Assembly: GCF_034424155.1 (NCBI RefSeq)
Contig: NZ_CP139992.1
Location: 2,806,012 to 2,870,011, forward strand
Origin: Hafnia alvei
GTDB lineage: Bacteria > Pseudomonadota > Gammaproteobacteria > Enterobacterales > Enterobacteriaceae
Direction of reading: 5' to 3'
Length of the DNA: 64,000 bases
Shown here: one piece after another, positions 56,736-64,000 of the stretch
Position numbering within the stretch: the stretch's first letter is position 1
How the letters are laid out: the number at the start of each line of letters is the position of its first letter
Program-made: the position numbers and the translations under genes
Notes under the pieces: model-generated
Database searches by the model: none
The model's input: only the letters and a program-made list of their open reading frames with translations
Told to the model about the DNA's origin: nothing

Positions 56736-59396
56736 TTAGGCGTTTTCGTCGCCCTCTTCATCATCAGACTCTGACGCATCATCAACGCTTTCAGCATCGT
56801 CAACGACATCAGCAACATCGCCGTCAACCGCCGCATTCTCTTCGCCATCGAGAACTTCATCATCCTCTTCTGGTTCAGCAACGCGCTGCAAGCCAACAAC
56901 GTGTTCGTCTTCGGCGGTGCGGATCAGCGTAACACCTTGGGTGTTACGACCAACAACGCTCACCTCAGCAACGCGGGTACGTACCAACGTGCCAGCATCG
57001 GTGATCATCATAATCTGATCGCATTCGTCGACCTGAACAGCACCAACCACGTTACCATTACGCTCGCTGACCTTGATAGAGATAACCCCCTGAGTCGCAC
57101 GGGACTTGGTCGGGTACTCTGCAACGCCGGTACGCTTACCGTAGCCATTTTCGGTCACGGTCAGAATATCGCCTTCGCCACGAGGAATGATCAGTGATAC
57201 AACGCGGTCTTCACCGTTGAGGTTGATACCACGTACGCCCGTTGCGGTACGGCCCATAGAACGCACTTGGCTTTCTGGGAAACGCACCACTTTACCGGCC
57301 GCAGAGAACAGCATCACTTCGTTGCTGCCGTCGGTCAGATCAACACCAATCAGCTCATCGCCTTCGTTCAGATTCACGGCAATAATACCCGCGCTGCGAG
57401 GACGGCTGAAATCGGTCAGCGCCGTTTTCTTCACGGTACCGCTCGCGGTTGCCATGAAGACGTGACGACCTTCTTCGTATTCACGCACCGGAAGAATGGC
57501 GGTAATACGTTCGTTGGCTTCCAGCGGCAGCAGGTTGATGATCGGACGACCACGCGCACCACGGCTCGCTTCAGGCAACTGGTAGACCTTCATCCAGTAC
57601 AAACGACCACGGCTTGAGAAGCACAGAATAGTGTCATGCGTATTGGCCACCAGCAGGCGGTCAATGAAGTCTTCTTCTTTAATACGGGCGGCTGACTTAC
57701 CTTTACCACCGCGACGCTGTGCTTCGTAGTCGGTCAGAGGCTGGTATTTCACATAGCCCTGATGCGACAAGGTCACCACTACGTCTTCCTGCGAAATCAA
57801 ATCTTCGATGTTGATATCCGCAGTATTTTCAGTAATTTCGGTACGACGCGCATCGCCAAACTGGTCACGGACCGCGATCAGCTCTTCGCGAATCACTTCC
57901 ATCAGGCGATCTGGACTTTCCAGAATGAAGATCAGCGCAGCGATCTGCTCTAACAGATCTTTGTATTCGTCGAGCAGTTTTTCATGCTCAAGACCGGTCA
58001 GTTTCTGCAAACGCAGATCCAGAATGGCCTGAGCCTGCTGTTCAGTCAGATAGTAATGACCGTCACGAATACCGAATTCTGGCTCCAACCATTCAGGGCG
58101 CGCAGCGTTATCACCGGCACGTTCCAGCATCGCTGCAACGGTGCCCAGCTCCCAACCGCGTGCAACCAGCAGCGCTTTCGCTTCTGCAGGGTTTGGCGCA
58201 CGGCGGATAAGCTCAATGATTGGGTCGATATTCGACAACGCAATCGCCAAACCTTCCAAGATGTGCGCACGATCGCGAGCTTTGCGCAGTTCAAAGATGG
58301 TACGACGCGTGACAACTTCGCGACGGTGGCGAACGAATGCCTGTAGGCAATCTTTCAGCGTCAGCAGTTTAGGCTGTCCCTGATGCAGCGCCACCATGTT
58401 GATACCAAACGTCACCTGCATTTGCGTCAGTGAGTACAGGTGGTTCAGAACCACTTCGCCCACGGCGTCACGTTTGATTTCAATAACAATACGCATACCG
58501 TCTTTATCAGACTCATCGCGCAGGGCGCTGATGCCTTCCAGACGTTTTTCTTTAACCAACTCGGCAATTTTCTCGATCAGGCGAGCTTTGTTCACCTGAT
58601 AAGGAATTTCATGCACGATGATGGTTTCGCGGCCGGTTTTTTCGTCCGCTTCAACTTCGGCTTTGGCACGGATATACACCTTGCCGCGCCCAGTGCGATA
58701 CGCTTCCTCAATACCACGGCGACCGTTGATGATCGCGGCAGTTGGGAAATCCGGGCCAGGGATATGCTGCATCAGGCCTTCAACCGTAATGTTTTCGTCA
58801 TCAATATAGGCCAAGCAGCCATTGATCACTTCATTCAGGTTGTGTGGAGGAATATTGGTTGCCATACCTACGGCGATACCGGAAGAACCGTTCACCAGCA
58901 GGTTTGGAACTTTGGTTGGCAACACCGCTGGGATTTGCTCGGTGCCGTCATAGTTAGGCACGAAATCAACGGTCTCTTTTTCCAGATCCGCTAACAGTTC
59001 GTGAGCAATTTTGGACATACGGATTTCGGTATAACGCATTGCTGCGGCGGAGTCGCCATCAACAGAACCGAAGTTACCCTGTCCATCAACCAACATGTAA
59101 CGCAGCGAGAACGGCTGAGCCATACGAACGATAGTATCGTATACCGCGCTATCACCATGTGGATGGTATTTACCGATAACGTCCCCGACGATACGGGCCG
59201 ATTTTTTATATGCTTTATTCCAGTCATTGCCCAATACATTCATCGCGAACAGAACGCGACGGTGAACTGGCTTCAGTCCATCACGAACATCCGGCAGCGC
59301 ACGCCCGACGATAACGGACATGGCGTAATCCAGATACGAGTTTTTCAACTCTTCTTCGATGTTGACCGGCGTAATCTCTCTGGCAAGGTCGCTCAT
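56736..59396 (-). CDS. gyrA: DNA gyrase subunit A
   Basis: Breakage-reunion subunit of gyrase, which introduces negative supercoils. 886 residues (E. coli 875). The catalytic Tyr122 is present ([10 protein letters not shown]). Quinolone-resistance positions are wild type: Ser83 and Asp87 in HGDSAVYD. The GyrA box QRRGGKG in the linker starts the C-terminal DNA-wrapping pinwheel. The end is a long Asp/Glu-rich tail (from about residue 845), slightly longer than in E. coli, which accounts for the extra length. The start [20 protein letters not shown] matches the family. Confidence 0.99.
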   Translation of the reverse strand: MSDLAREITPVNIEEELKNSYLDYAMSVIVGRALPDVRDGLKPVHRRVLFAMNVLGNDWNKAYKKSARIVGDVIGKYHPHGDSAVYDTIVRMAQPFSLRYMLVDGQGNFGSVDGDSAAAMRYTEIRMSKIAHELLADLEKETVDFVPNYDGTEQIPAVLPTKVPNLLVNGSSGIAVGMATNIPPHNLNEVINGCLAYIDDENITVEGLMQHIPGPDFPTAAIINGRRGIEEAYRTGRGKVYIRAKAEVEADEKTGRETIIVHEIPYQVNKARLIEKIAELVKEKRLEGISALRDESDKDGMRIVIEIKRDAVGEVVLNHLYSLTQMQVTFGINMVALHQGQPKLLTLKDCLQAFVRHRREVVTRRTIFELRKARDRAHILEGLAIALSNIDPIIELIRRAPNPAEAKALLVARGWELGTVAAMLERAGDNAARPEWLEPEFGIRDGHYYLTEQQAQAILDLRLQKLTGLEHEKLLDEYKDLLEQIAALIFILESPDRLMEVIREELIAVRDQFGDARRTEITENTADINIEDLISQEDVVVTLSHQGYVKYQPLTDYEAQRRGGKGKSAARIKEEDFIDRLLVANTHDTILCFSSRGRLYWMKVYQLPEASRGARGRPIINLLPLEANERITAILPVREYEEGRHVFMATASGTVKKTALTDFSRPRSAGIIAVNLNEGDELIGVDLTDGSNEVMLFSAAGKVVRFPESQVRSMGRTATGVRGINLNGEDRVVSLIIPRGEGDILTVTENGYGKRTGVAEYPTKSRATQGVISIKVSERNGNVVGAVQVDECDQIMMITDAGTLVRTRVAEVSVVGRNTQGVTLIRTAEDEHVVGLQRVAEPEEDDEVLDGEENAAVDGDVADVVDDAESVDDASESDDEEGDENA

Positions 59397-59599
59397 GGAG
59401 CTGCTATCCCTCTACTGACTTCTGATGATTCATCTGCTGCCGCTACCCTAACAGACACCCTTGGGTATATTCATCGAATAGATCAAAGCGCATACACGAT
59501 GACAAAGACCGCGAATTATATCATAAAGCCGGATTTAGTGCGAAACCCTGTGCGCTTTTCAATGCACGGCGGAATTAACCTCATTGAGCCAAGAATCTG

Positions 59600-59605
59600 T
59601 ATAAT
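59600..59605 (+). promoter_or_regulatory. Candidate -10 box of ubiG
   Basis: A perfect TATAAT lies 80 bp before the ubiG start. The best -35 candidate, TTAACC (59575-59580), is 19 bp away, so the assignment is weak. The other half of 59397-59684 must hold the gyrA promoter on the minus strand. Confidence 0.35.
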
Positions 59606-59684
59606 CCACAGCAGTACTTTTCTCAAAAAATTATTTTCGGGTGAATGATTCACGCCACCAGAAATATCTTAGAAGGAGTGTTCG

Positions 59685-60392
59685 GTGTCTGAACAAAACG
59701 TAGACCATCAGGAAATTGCTAAATTTGAAGCCGTGGCATCGCGCTGGTGGGATCTCGAAGGGGAATTTAAACCCCTGCACCGTATTAACCCTCTGCGCCT
59801 GAACTATATCCAGCAACGCGCCGACGGTGTATTTGGTAAGAAAATCCTCGATGTTGGCTGCGGCGGCGGCATTCTGGCCGAAAGCATGGCGCGCGAGGGC
59901 GCCGATGTCACCGGCTTAGACATGGGCGCGGAGCCCTTACAGGTCGCGCGTTTGCATTCACTGGAAACCGGCATCAAAGTCACCTACGTTCAAGAAACCG
60001 TTGAGCAGCACGCCGACGAGCATGCGAGTCTCTACGATATTGTCACCTGCATGGAAATGCTGGAACACGTTCCCGATCCGCGCTCCGTGGTGTTGGCATG
60101 CGCCAAGCTGGTAAAACCCGGCGGACACGTTTTCTTCTCGACGATTAATCGCAATAACAAAGCCTGGCTAATGGCGGTTATTGGTGCTGAATACGTATTG
60201 AAAATGGTGCCAAAGGGAACTCACGATGTGAAAAAATTCATTCGCCCTGCTGAGTTAATCGGTTGGATCGATGAAACCCCGCTGCGCGAACGCAATATGA
60301 TTGGCCTGCATTACAACCCGTTAACGGATAAGTTCAAGCTGGCACCGAACGTGGATGTGAATTATATGGTGCATACGGTGTGTGAGGAGTAA
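59685..60392 (+). CDS. ubiG: Ubiquinone biosynthesis O-methyltransferase UbiG
   Basis: SAM-dependent methyltransferase for both O-methylation steps of ubiquinone synthesis. 235 residues from a GTG start with AAGGAG 6 nt upstream (E. coli 240). Visible motifs are SAM-binding [19 protein letters not shown], the acidic LDMG, and EMLEHVPDP. The N-terminus [19 protein letters not shown] is conserved. It is divergent from gyrA, as in E. coli, and stands alone before nrdA. Confidence 0.97.
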   Translation: MSEQNVDHQEIAKFEAVASRWWDLEGEFKPLHRINPLRLNYIQQRADGVFGKKILDVGCGGGILAESMAREGADVTGLDMGAEPLQVARLHSLETGIKVTYVQETVEQHADEHASLYDIVTCMEMLEHVPDPRSVVLACAKLVKPGGHVFFSTINRNNKAWLMAVIGAEYVLKMVPKGTHDVKKFIRPAELIGWIDETPLRERNMIGLHYNPLTDKFKLAPNVDVNYMVHTVCEE

Positions 60393-60413
60393 CTCTTACT
60401 ACCTTCATCAACA

Positions 60414-60518
60414 ACCCCACCCCAACCCTCCCCTTCGCAGGGGAGGGAGCCGTTTGGAGTTTGCTGAAAGATCCTCGATCGGCCCCACCCCCTGTCAAGG
60501 GGGAGGCTGGGAGGGGGT
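60414..60518 (-). repeat. Dispersed GC-rich palindromic repeat, copy E (inverted)
   Basis: 105-bp element in the opposite orientation to copy A. On the plus strand it starts ACCCCACCCCAACCCTCCCC and ends GGGAGGGGGT. Its core, read on the minus strand, contains GATCGAGGATCTTTCAGCA, matching copy A closely. It begins 21 bp after the ubiG stop and may help end its transcript. Confidence 0.85.
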
Positions 60519-60750
60519 TATAACGCCAAACTCTTAGCATCCTCTCTCGTTAGAGATAAGACGCTTGCCTAAAATGCATCTGCCTATGATATTAACCGTG
60601 ATCAATATCGCCTTTTTAAGTAACGAATAAGAAACCAGCAGTCGATCAATTTATTTTATTTTTAAGTGGAATCTTATCCCCCTCACCTCTCAACCGCTGC
60701 CGCCAGTAATGACGGTACGTGAGCGCCTGACTTAACAATTCACCCCCAAG

Positions 60751-60759
60751 TTATCCACA
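60751..60759 (+). promoter_or_regulatory. DnaA box upstream of nrdA
   Basis: Perfect TTATCCACA. The E. coli nrdAB promoter is also bound by DnaA at this kind of site, linking nucleotide reduction to replication initiation. Confidence 0.7.
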
Positions 60760-60799
60760 ATTATGCGCCGTTTTGTTCACTTGCAAAAGGAAGCTAAGA

Positions 60800-60845
60800 A
60801 CACTATCTTGTTATCACTCCTTGATTAATACACCATATCTTGTGT
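60800..60845 (+). promoter_or_regulatory. Pair of NrdR boxes upstream of nrdA
   Basis: ACACCATATCTTGTGT at 60830-60845 closely fits the NrdR consensus. A weaker copy ACACTATCTTGTTATC at 60800-60815 lies 30 bp away, about three helical turns, as in known NrdR operators. A possible promoter follows: TTGCAT (60894-60899) with TTTATA (60918-60923). The rest of 60519-60976 shows no gene. Confidence 0.7.
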
Positions 60846-60976
60846 TCACAACACGAAATCGACACTACACGTCAAGTTAATGCAACAATGATTTTGCATT
60901 GATTTAACGCGCATGGCTTTTATAGACACGATGACGGCTTGAACATGAGATCGCACACGGACAGGTAAATAGCCCT

Positions 60977-63262
60977 ATGAATCAAAGTCTGCTGGTCACT
61001 AAGCGTGACGGAAGCAAAGAACGTATCAATCTTGATAAAATCCACCGCGTACTCGATTGGGCTGCTGAAGGCTTGAGTAATGTCTCAGTTTCTCAGGTGG
61101 AATTACGTTCTCACATCCAGTTTTATGATGGGATCCGCACCGCGGATATTCACGAAACCATCATTAAGGCCGCCGCAGACCTGATCTCCCGTGACGCTCC
61201 AGACTATCAATATCTGGCTGCGCGTCTGGCTATTTTCCATCTGCGTAAAAAAGCTTACGGCCAGTTTGAACCGCCTAAACTGTACGACCACGTAGTTAAA
61301 CTGGTCGAAATGGGTAAATATGACAAACATCTGCTGGAAGATTACACCACCGAAGAGTTTGCTCAGATGGACGAGTTTATCGACCATTGGCGCGACATGA
61401 ATTTCTCTTACGCCGCAGTTAAGCAGCTAGAAGGGAAATATCTGGTTCAGAACCGCGTATCCGGTGAAATCTACGAGAGCGCCCAGTTCTTGTATATTCT
61501 GGTCGCCGCGTGCCTGTTCTCTAACTATCCGCGTGAAACCCGCCTGAGCTATGTAAAACGCTTCTATGACGCGGTATCAACGTTCAAAATTTCACTGCCT
61601 ACGCCGATCATGGCGGGCGTGCGCACCCCTACCCGCCAGTTCAGCTCTTGCGTGCTGATCGAGTGCGGCGACAGCTTGGACTCGATCAATGCCACGTCCA
61701 GCGCCATCGTGAAATATGTCTCCCAGCGTGCCGGTATCGGCATCAACGCCGGCCGTATCCGTGCGTTAGGTAGCCCAATTCGCGGCGGTGAAGCTTTCCA
61801 CACCGGCTGTATTCCGTTCTACAAACACTTCCAGACCGCGGTTAAATCCTGCTCTCAGGGCGGCGTGCGCGGTGGCGCGGCAACGTTGTTCTACCCGTTG
61901 TGGCATTTGGAAGTTGAAAGCCTGCTGGTACTGAAAAACAACCGTGGCGTTGAAGGTAACCGTGTTCGCCACATGGATTACGGCGTGCAGTTGAACCGCC
62001 TGATGTATCAGCGCTTGATTAAAGGCGGCGACATTACGCTGTTCAGCCCGTCAGACGTTCCGGGGCTGTACGATGCTTTCTTTGCCGATCAGGATGAATT
62101 CGAACGTCTGTATATGCAGTACGAAGCCGACGACAGCATTCGTAAGCAAAAAGTTAAAGCGGTGGAACTGTTCTCGCTGATGATGCAAGAGCGCGCCTCA
62201 ACGGGTCGTATCTACATCCAGCACGTTGACCATTGCAACACCCATAGCCCATTTGATCCGGCAATTGCACCGGTGCGTCAGTCAAACCTGTGTCTGGAAA
62301 TCGCCCTGCCAACCAAACCGTTGAGCGACGTGAACGACGAAAACGGCGAAATTGCGCTGTGTACGCTGTCAGCGTTTAACCTCGGCGTTATCGAGTCGCT
62401 GGACGATTTAGAAGAGCTGGCGGTGTTAGCCGTTCGTGCCCTTGATGCCCTGTTAGACTATCAAGACTATCCGATTCTGGCGGCTAAGCGCGGTGCGATG
62501 GGACGTCGCACTCTGGGAATCGGCGTGATCAACTACGCCTATTACCTGGCGAAGAACGGCGTACGTTACTCCGACGGCAGCGCGAACAATTTGACGCACA
62601 AAACCTTCGAAGCCATTCAGTATTACCTGCTGAAAGCGTCTAACGAGCTGGCAAAAGAGCAAGGCGCGTGCCCGTGGTTCAATGAAACCACCTACGCACA
62701 GGGCGTCCTGCCAATCGACACCTATAAAAAAGATTTGGATACGATTTGCAACGAGCCGCTGCACTACGATTGGGAAACGCTGCGTCGCGAGATTAAAGAA
62801 CACGGCCTGCGTAACTCCACGCTGTCTGCGCTGATGCCGTCTGAAACCTCTTCGCAGATTTCTAACGCGACCAACGGCATTGAGCCACCGCGTGGCCACA
62901 TCAGCATTAAAGCGTCGAAAGACGGTATCCTGCGCCAAGTGGTGCCAGAGTATGAGCGCCTGAAAAACGCTTATGAACTCCTGTGGGAAATGCCAAATAA
63001 CGATGGCTATTTGCAGCTCGTCGGTCTGATGCAGAAATTTATCGATCAGTCGATTTCCGCCAATACCAACTACGATCCGTCTCGCTTCCCATCTGGGAAG
63101 GTTCCGATGAAGCAGCTGTTAAAAGACTTGCTGACGGCGTACAAATTTGGGGCTAAGACCCTGTATTATCAAAACACCCGTGATGGCGCAGAAGATGTGC
63201 AAGACGATTTGCAGGCCGTTGCCGAAGAAGACGGTTGCGAAAGCGGTGCTTGCAAGATTTAA
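60977..63262 (+). CDS. nrdA: Class Ia ribonucleotide reductase, alpha subunit NrdA
   Basis: Catalytic subunit reducing ribonucleoside diphosphates to deoxy forms; 761 residues as in E. coli. An N-terminal ATP-cone (LLVTKRDGSKERINLDKIHR) gives overall activity control. The active site is intact: first redox Cys in SSCVLIECGDS, the NLCLEIALPT block with the thiyl Cys, and a second redox Cys in EIALCTLSAFNLG. The C-terminal shuttle cysteines are in CESGACKI. Together with NrdB it forms the aerobic enzyme. It is regulated through the NrdR and DnaA sites upstream. Confidence 0.99.
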   Translation: MNQSLLVTKRDGSKERINLDKIHRVLDWAAEGLSNVSVSQVELRSHIQFYDGIRTADIHETIIKAAADLISRDAPDYQYLAARLAIFHLRKKAYGQFEPPKLYDHVVKLVEMGKYDKHLLEDYTTEEFAQMDEFIDHWRDMNFSYAAVKQLEGKYLVQNRVSGEIYESAQFLYILVAACLFSNYPRETRLSYVKRFYDAVSTFKISLPTPIMAGVRTPTRQFSSCVLIECGDSLDSINATSSAIVKYVSQRAGIGINAGRIRALGSPIRGGEAFHTGCIPFYKHFQTAVKSCSQGGVRGGAATLFYPLWHLEVESLLVLKNNRGVEGNRVRHMDYGVQLNRLMYQRLIKGGDITLFSPSDVPGLYDAFFADQDEFERLYMQYEADDSIRKQKVKAVELFSLMMQERASTGRIYIQHVDHCNTHSPFDPAIAPVRQSNLCLEIALPTKPLSDVNDENGEIALCTLSAFNLGVIESLDDLEELAVLAVRALDALLDYQDYPILAAKRGAMGRRTLGIGVINYAYYLAKNGVRYSDGSANNLTHKTFEAIQYYLLKASNELAKEQGACPWFNETTYAQGVLPIDTYKKDLDTICNEPLHYDWETLRREIKEHGLRNSTLSALMPSETSSQISNATNGIEPPRGHISIKASKDGILRQVVPEYERLKNAYELLWEMPNNDGYLQLVGLMQKFIDQSISANTNYDPSRFPSGKVPMKQLLKDLLTAYKFGAKTLYYQNTRDGAEDVQDDLQAVAEEDGCESGACKI

Positions 63263-63276
63263 CCAAGACCAGCACG

Positions 63277-63302
63277 AAACCGCCGATATCCATCGGCGGT
63301 TT
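63277..63302 (+). terminator. Stem-loop between nrdA and nrdB
   Basis: Perfect 11-bp stem AAACCGCCGAT / ATCGGCGGTTT with a 4-nt loop and only a short T-run. It lies inside an operon, so it is more likely an attenuator or mRNA-stability element than a full terminator. Confidence 0.65.
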
Positions 63303-63329
63303 TATCCTAAACGGTAGGATTATAGTTTT

Positions 63330-64000
63330 ATGGCATATACCACATTCTCTCAAAACAAAAACGATCAGTTACTCGAACCCATGTTCTTCGGTCAGCCGGT
63401 TAACGTGGCGCGTTACGACCAGCAAAAGCATGAAATTTTTGAAAAACTGATCGAAAAACAGCTCTCTTTCTTCTGGCGTCCCGAAGAAGTTGACGTGTCT
63501 CGCGACCGTATCGACTATCAAGCGCTGCCAGAACATGAAAAACACATTTTTATCAGCAACCTGAAATATCAAACCCTGCTGGATTCCATTCAGGGACGCA
63601 GCCCGAACGTCGCGCTGTTGCCGCTGATCTCTATCCCTGAGCTCGAAACTTGGGTCGAAACGTGGTCGTTCTCCGAAACTATTCACTCACGTTCTTACAC
63701 GCATATTATCCGTAATATCGTTAACGATCCGGCGGTGGTGTTTGACGATATCGTCACCAACGAAGAAATCCTCAAGCGTGCGAAAGACATTTCCGGCTAC
63801 TACGATGATTTAATTGAGATGACCGGTTACTGGCACCTGCTGGGTGAAGGCACTCACACCGTTAACGGCAAAACCGTCAACGTGAATCTGCGTACCCTGA
63901 AGAAGCAACTTTATCTGTGCCTGATGAGCGTCAACGCGCTAGAAGCGATTCGCTTCTACGTCAGCTTCGCCTGCTCTTTCGCTTTTGCCGAGCGCGAACT
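63330..64000 (+). CDS. nrdB: Class Ia ribonucleotide reductase, beta subunit NrdB (3' truncated)
   Basis: Di-iron tyrosyl-radical subunit. 223 residues are visible before the window ends (E. coli 376). It starts [24 protein letters not shown]. Metal and radical residues appear in order: the Glu and His ligands and the radical Tyr in [20 protein letters not shown], and further Glu in [18 protein letters not shown]. It lies 67 bp after nrdA and is co-transcribed with it. The C-terminal ferredoxin (yfaE) expected next is outside the window. Confidence 0.98.
   Translation, partial: MAYTTFSQNKNDQLLEPMFFGQPVNVARYDQQKHEIFEKLIEKQLSFFWRPEEVDVSRDRIDYQALPEHEKHIFISNLKYQTLLDSIQGRSPNVALLPLISIPELETWVETWSFSETIHSRSYTHIIRNIVNDPAVVFDDIVTNEEILKRAKDISGYYDDLIEMTGYWHLLGEGTHTVNGKTVNVNLRTLKKQLYLCLMSVNALEAIRFYVSFACSFAFAERE

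Noticed and set aside
56900..59396. Quinolone-resistance substitutions in gyrA
   Set aside because: Ser83 and Asp87 are both wild type.
56901..59648. Several plus-strand frames opposite gyrA, up to 215 codons
   Set aside because: Antisense to a highly conserved essential gene. Products look like random His/Asn-rich translations.

Overview
The window is a chromosomal segment of an enterobacterium. About 25 genes are close homologues of Escherichia coli proteins and keep E. coli-like gene order in blocks: ybiO-rlmF; yejABEF-yejG-bcr-rsuA-radD-rplY-yejK-yejL-yejM-proL; cecR-ybhGFSR; rcsDB/rcsC-gyrA-ubiG-nrdAB. The moderate GC content, the type I-F CRISPR repeat, the dispersed GC-rich repeat family and the BapA-like adhesin fit Hafnia or a close relative (Hafniaceae). 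That genus assignment is inference from memory, not a database result.

Layout. Bases 1-6100 hold a 5'-truncated MscS-type channel (ybiO), rlmF, a flavin reductase-like gene and a CSS-motif EAL phosphodiesterase. Bases 6123-12165 carry the yejABEF peptide importer and yejG. Bases 12166-14058 hold an AT-rich gene-free stretch, a type I-F CRISPR array of 16 repeats with no cas genes in the window, and its leader. Bases 14059-22372 carry bcr, rsuA, a yecH-like gene, radD, rplY, yejK, yejL, yejM and tRNA-Pro(GGG). Bases 22429-25932 hold a Nudix hydrolase, a possible 21-residue membrane peptide, a membrane diguanylate cyclase and rhlE.

Bases 26277-43637 are an adhesin locus on the minus strand. 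It has a 4067-residue BapA/LapA-like protein with about 36 Ig-like repeats, followed by a complete type I secretion system (TolC-like outer membrane protein, ABC exporter, HlyD-like adaptor). Bases 44133-49879 carry a CecR-type regulator and the ybhGFSR efflux system. Bases 50265-56602 encode the Rcs phosphorelay (RcsD, RcsB, RcsC), followed by gyrA, ubiG, nrdA and the start of nrdB, which runs off the right edge.

How it fits together. The adhesin and its exporter, the Rcs envelope-stress phosphorelay, one diguanylate cyclase and one c-di-GMP phosphodiesterase all bear on surface attachment. Only the adhesin and its three secretion genes form an evident unit; links to the others are inference. 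In E. coli the interval between yejM and rcsD holds other genes (nar/nap/ccm, ompC-micF). Here it holds the adhesin and the cecR operon, so it looks like a variable region.

Non-coding highlights are five copies of a roughly 105-150 bp dispersed palindromic repeat (one pair duplicated inside the adhesin operon), a 123-bp tandem repeat before rcsD, a near-perfect operator-like palindrome before cecR, NrdR and DnaA boxes before nrdA, and structured leaders before rplY, rhlE and yejA.
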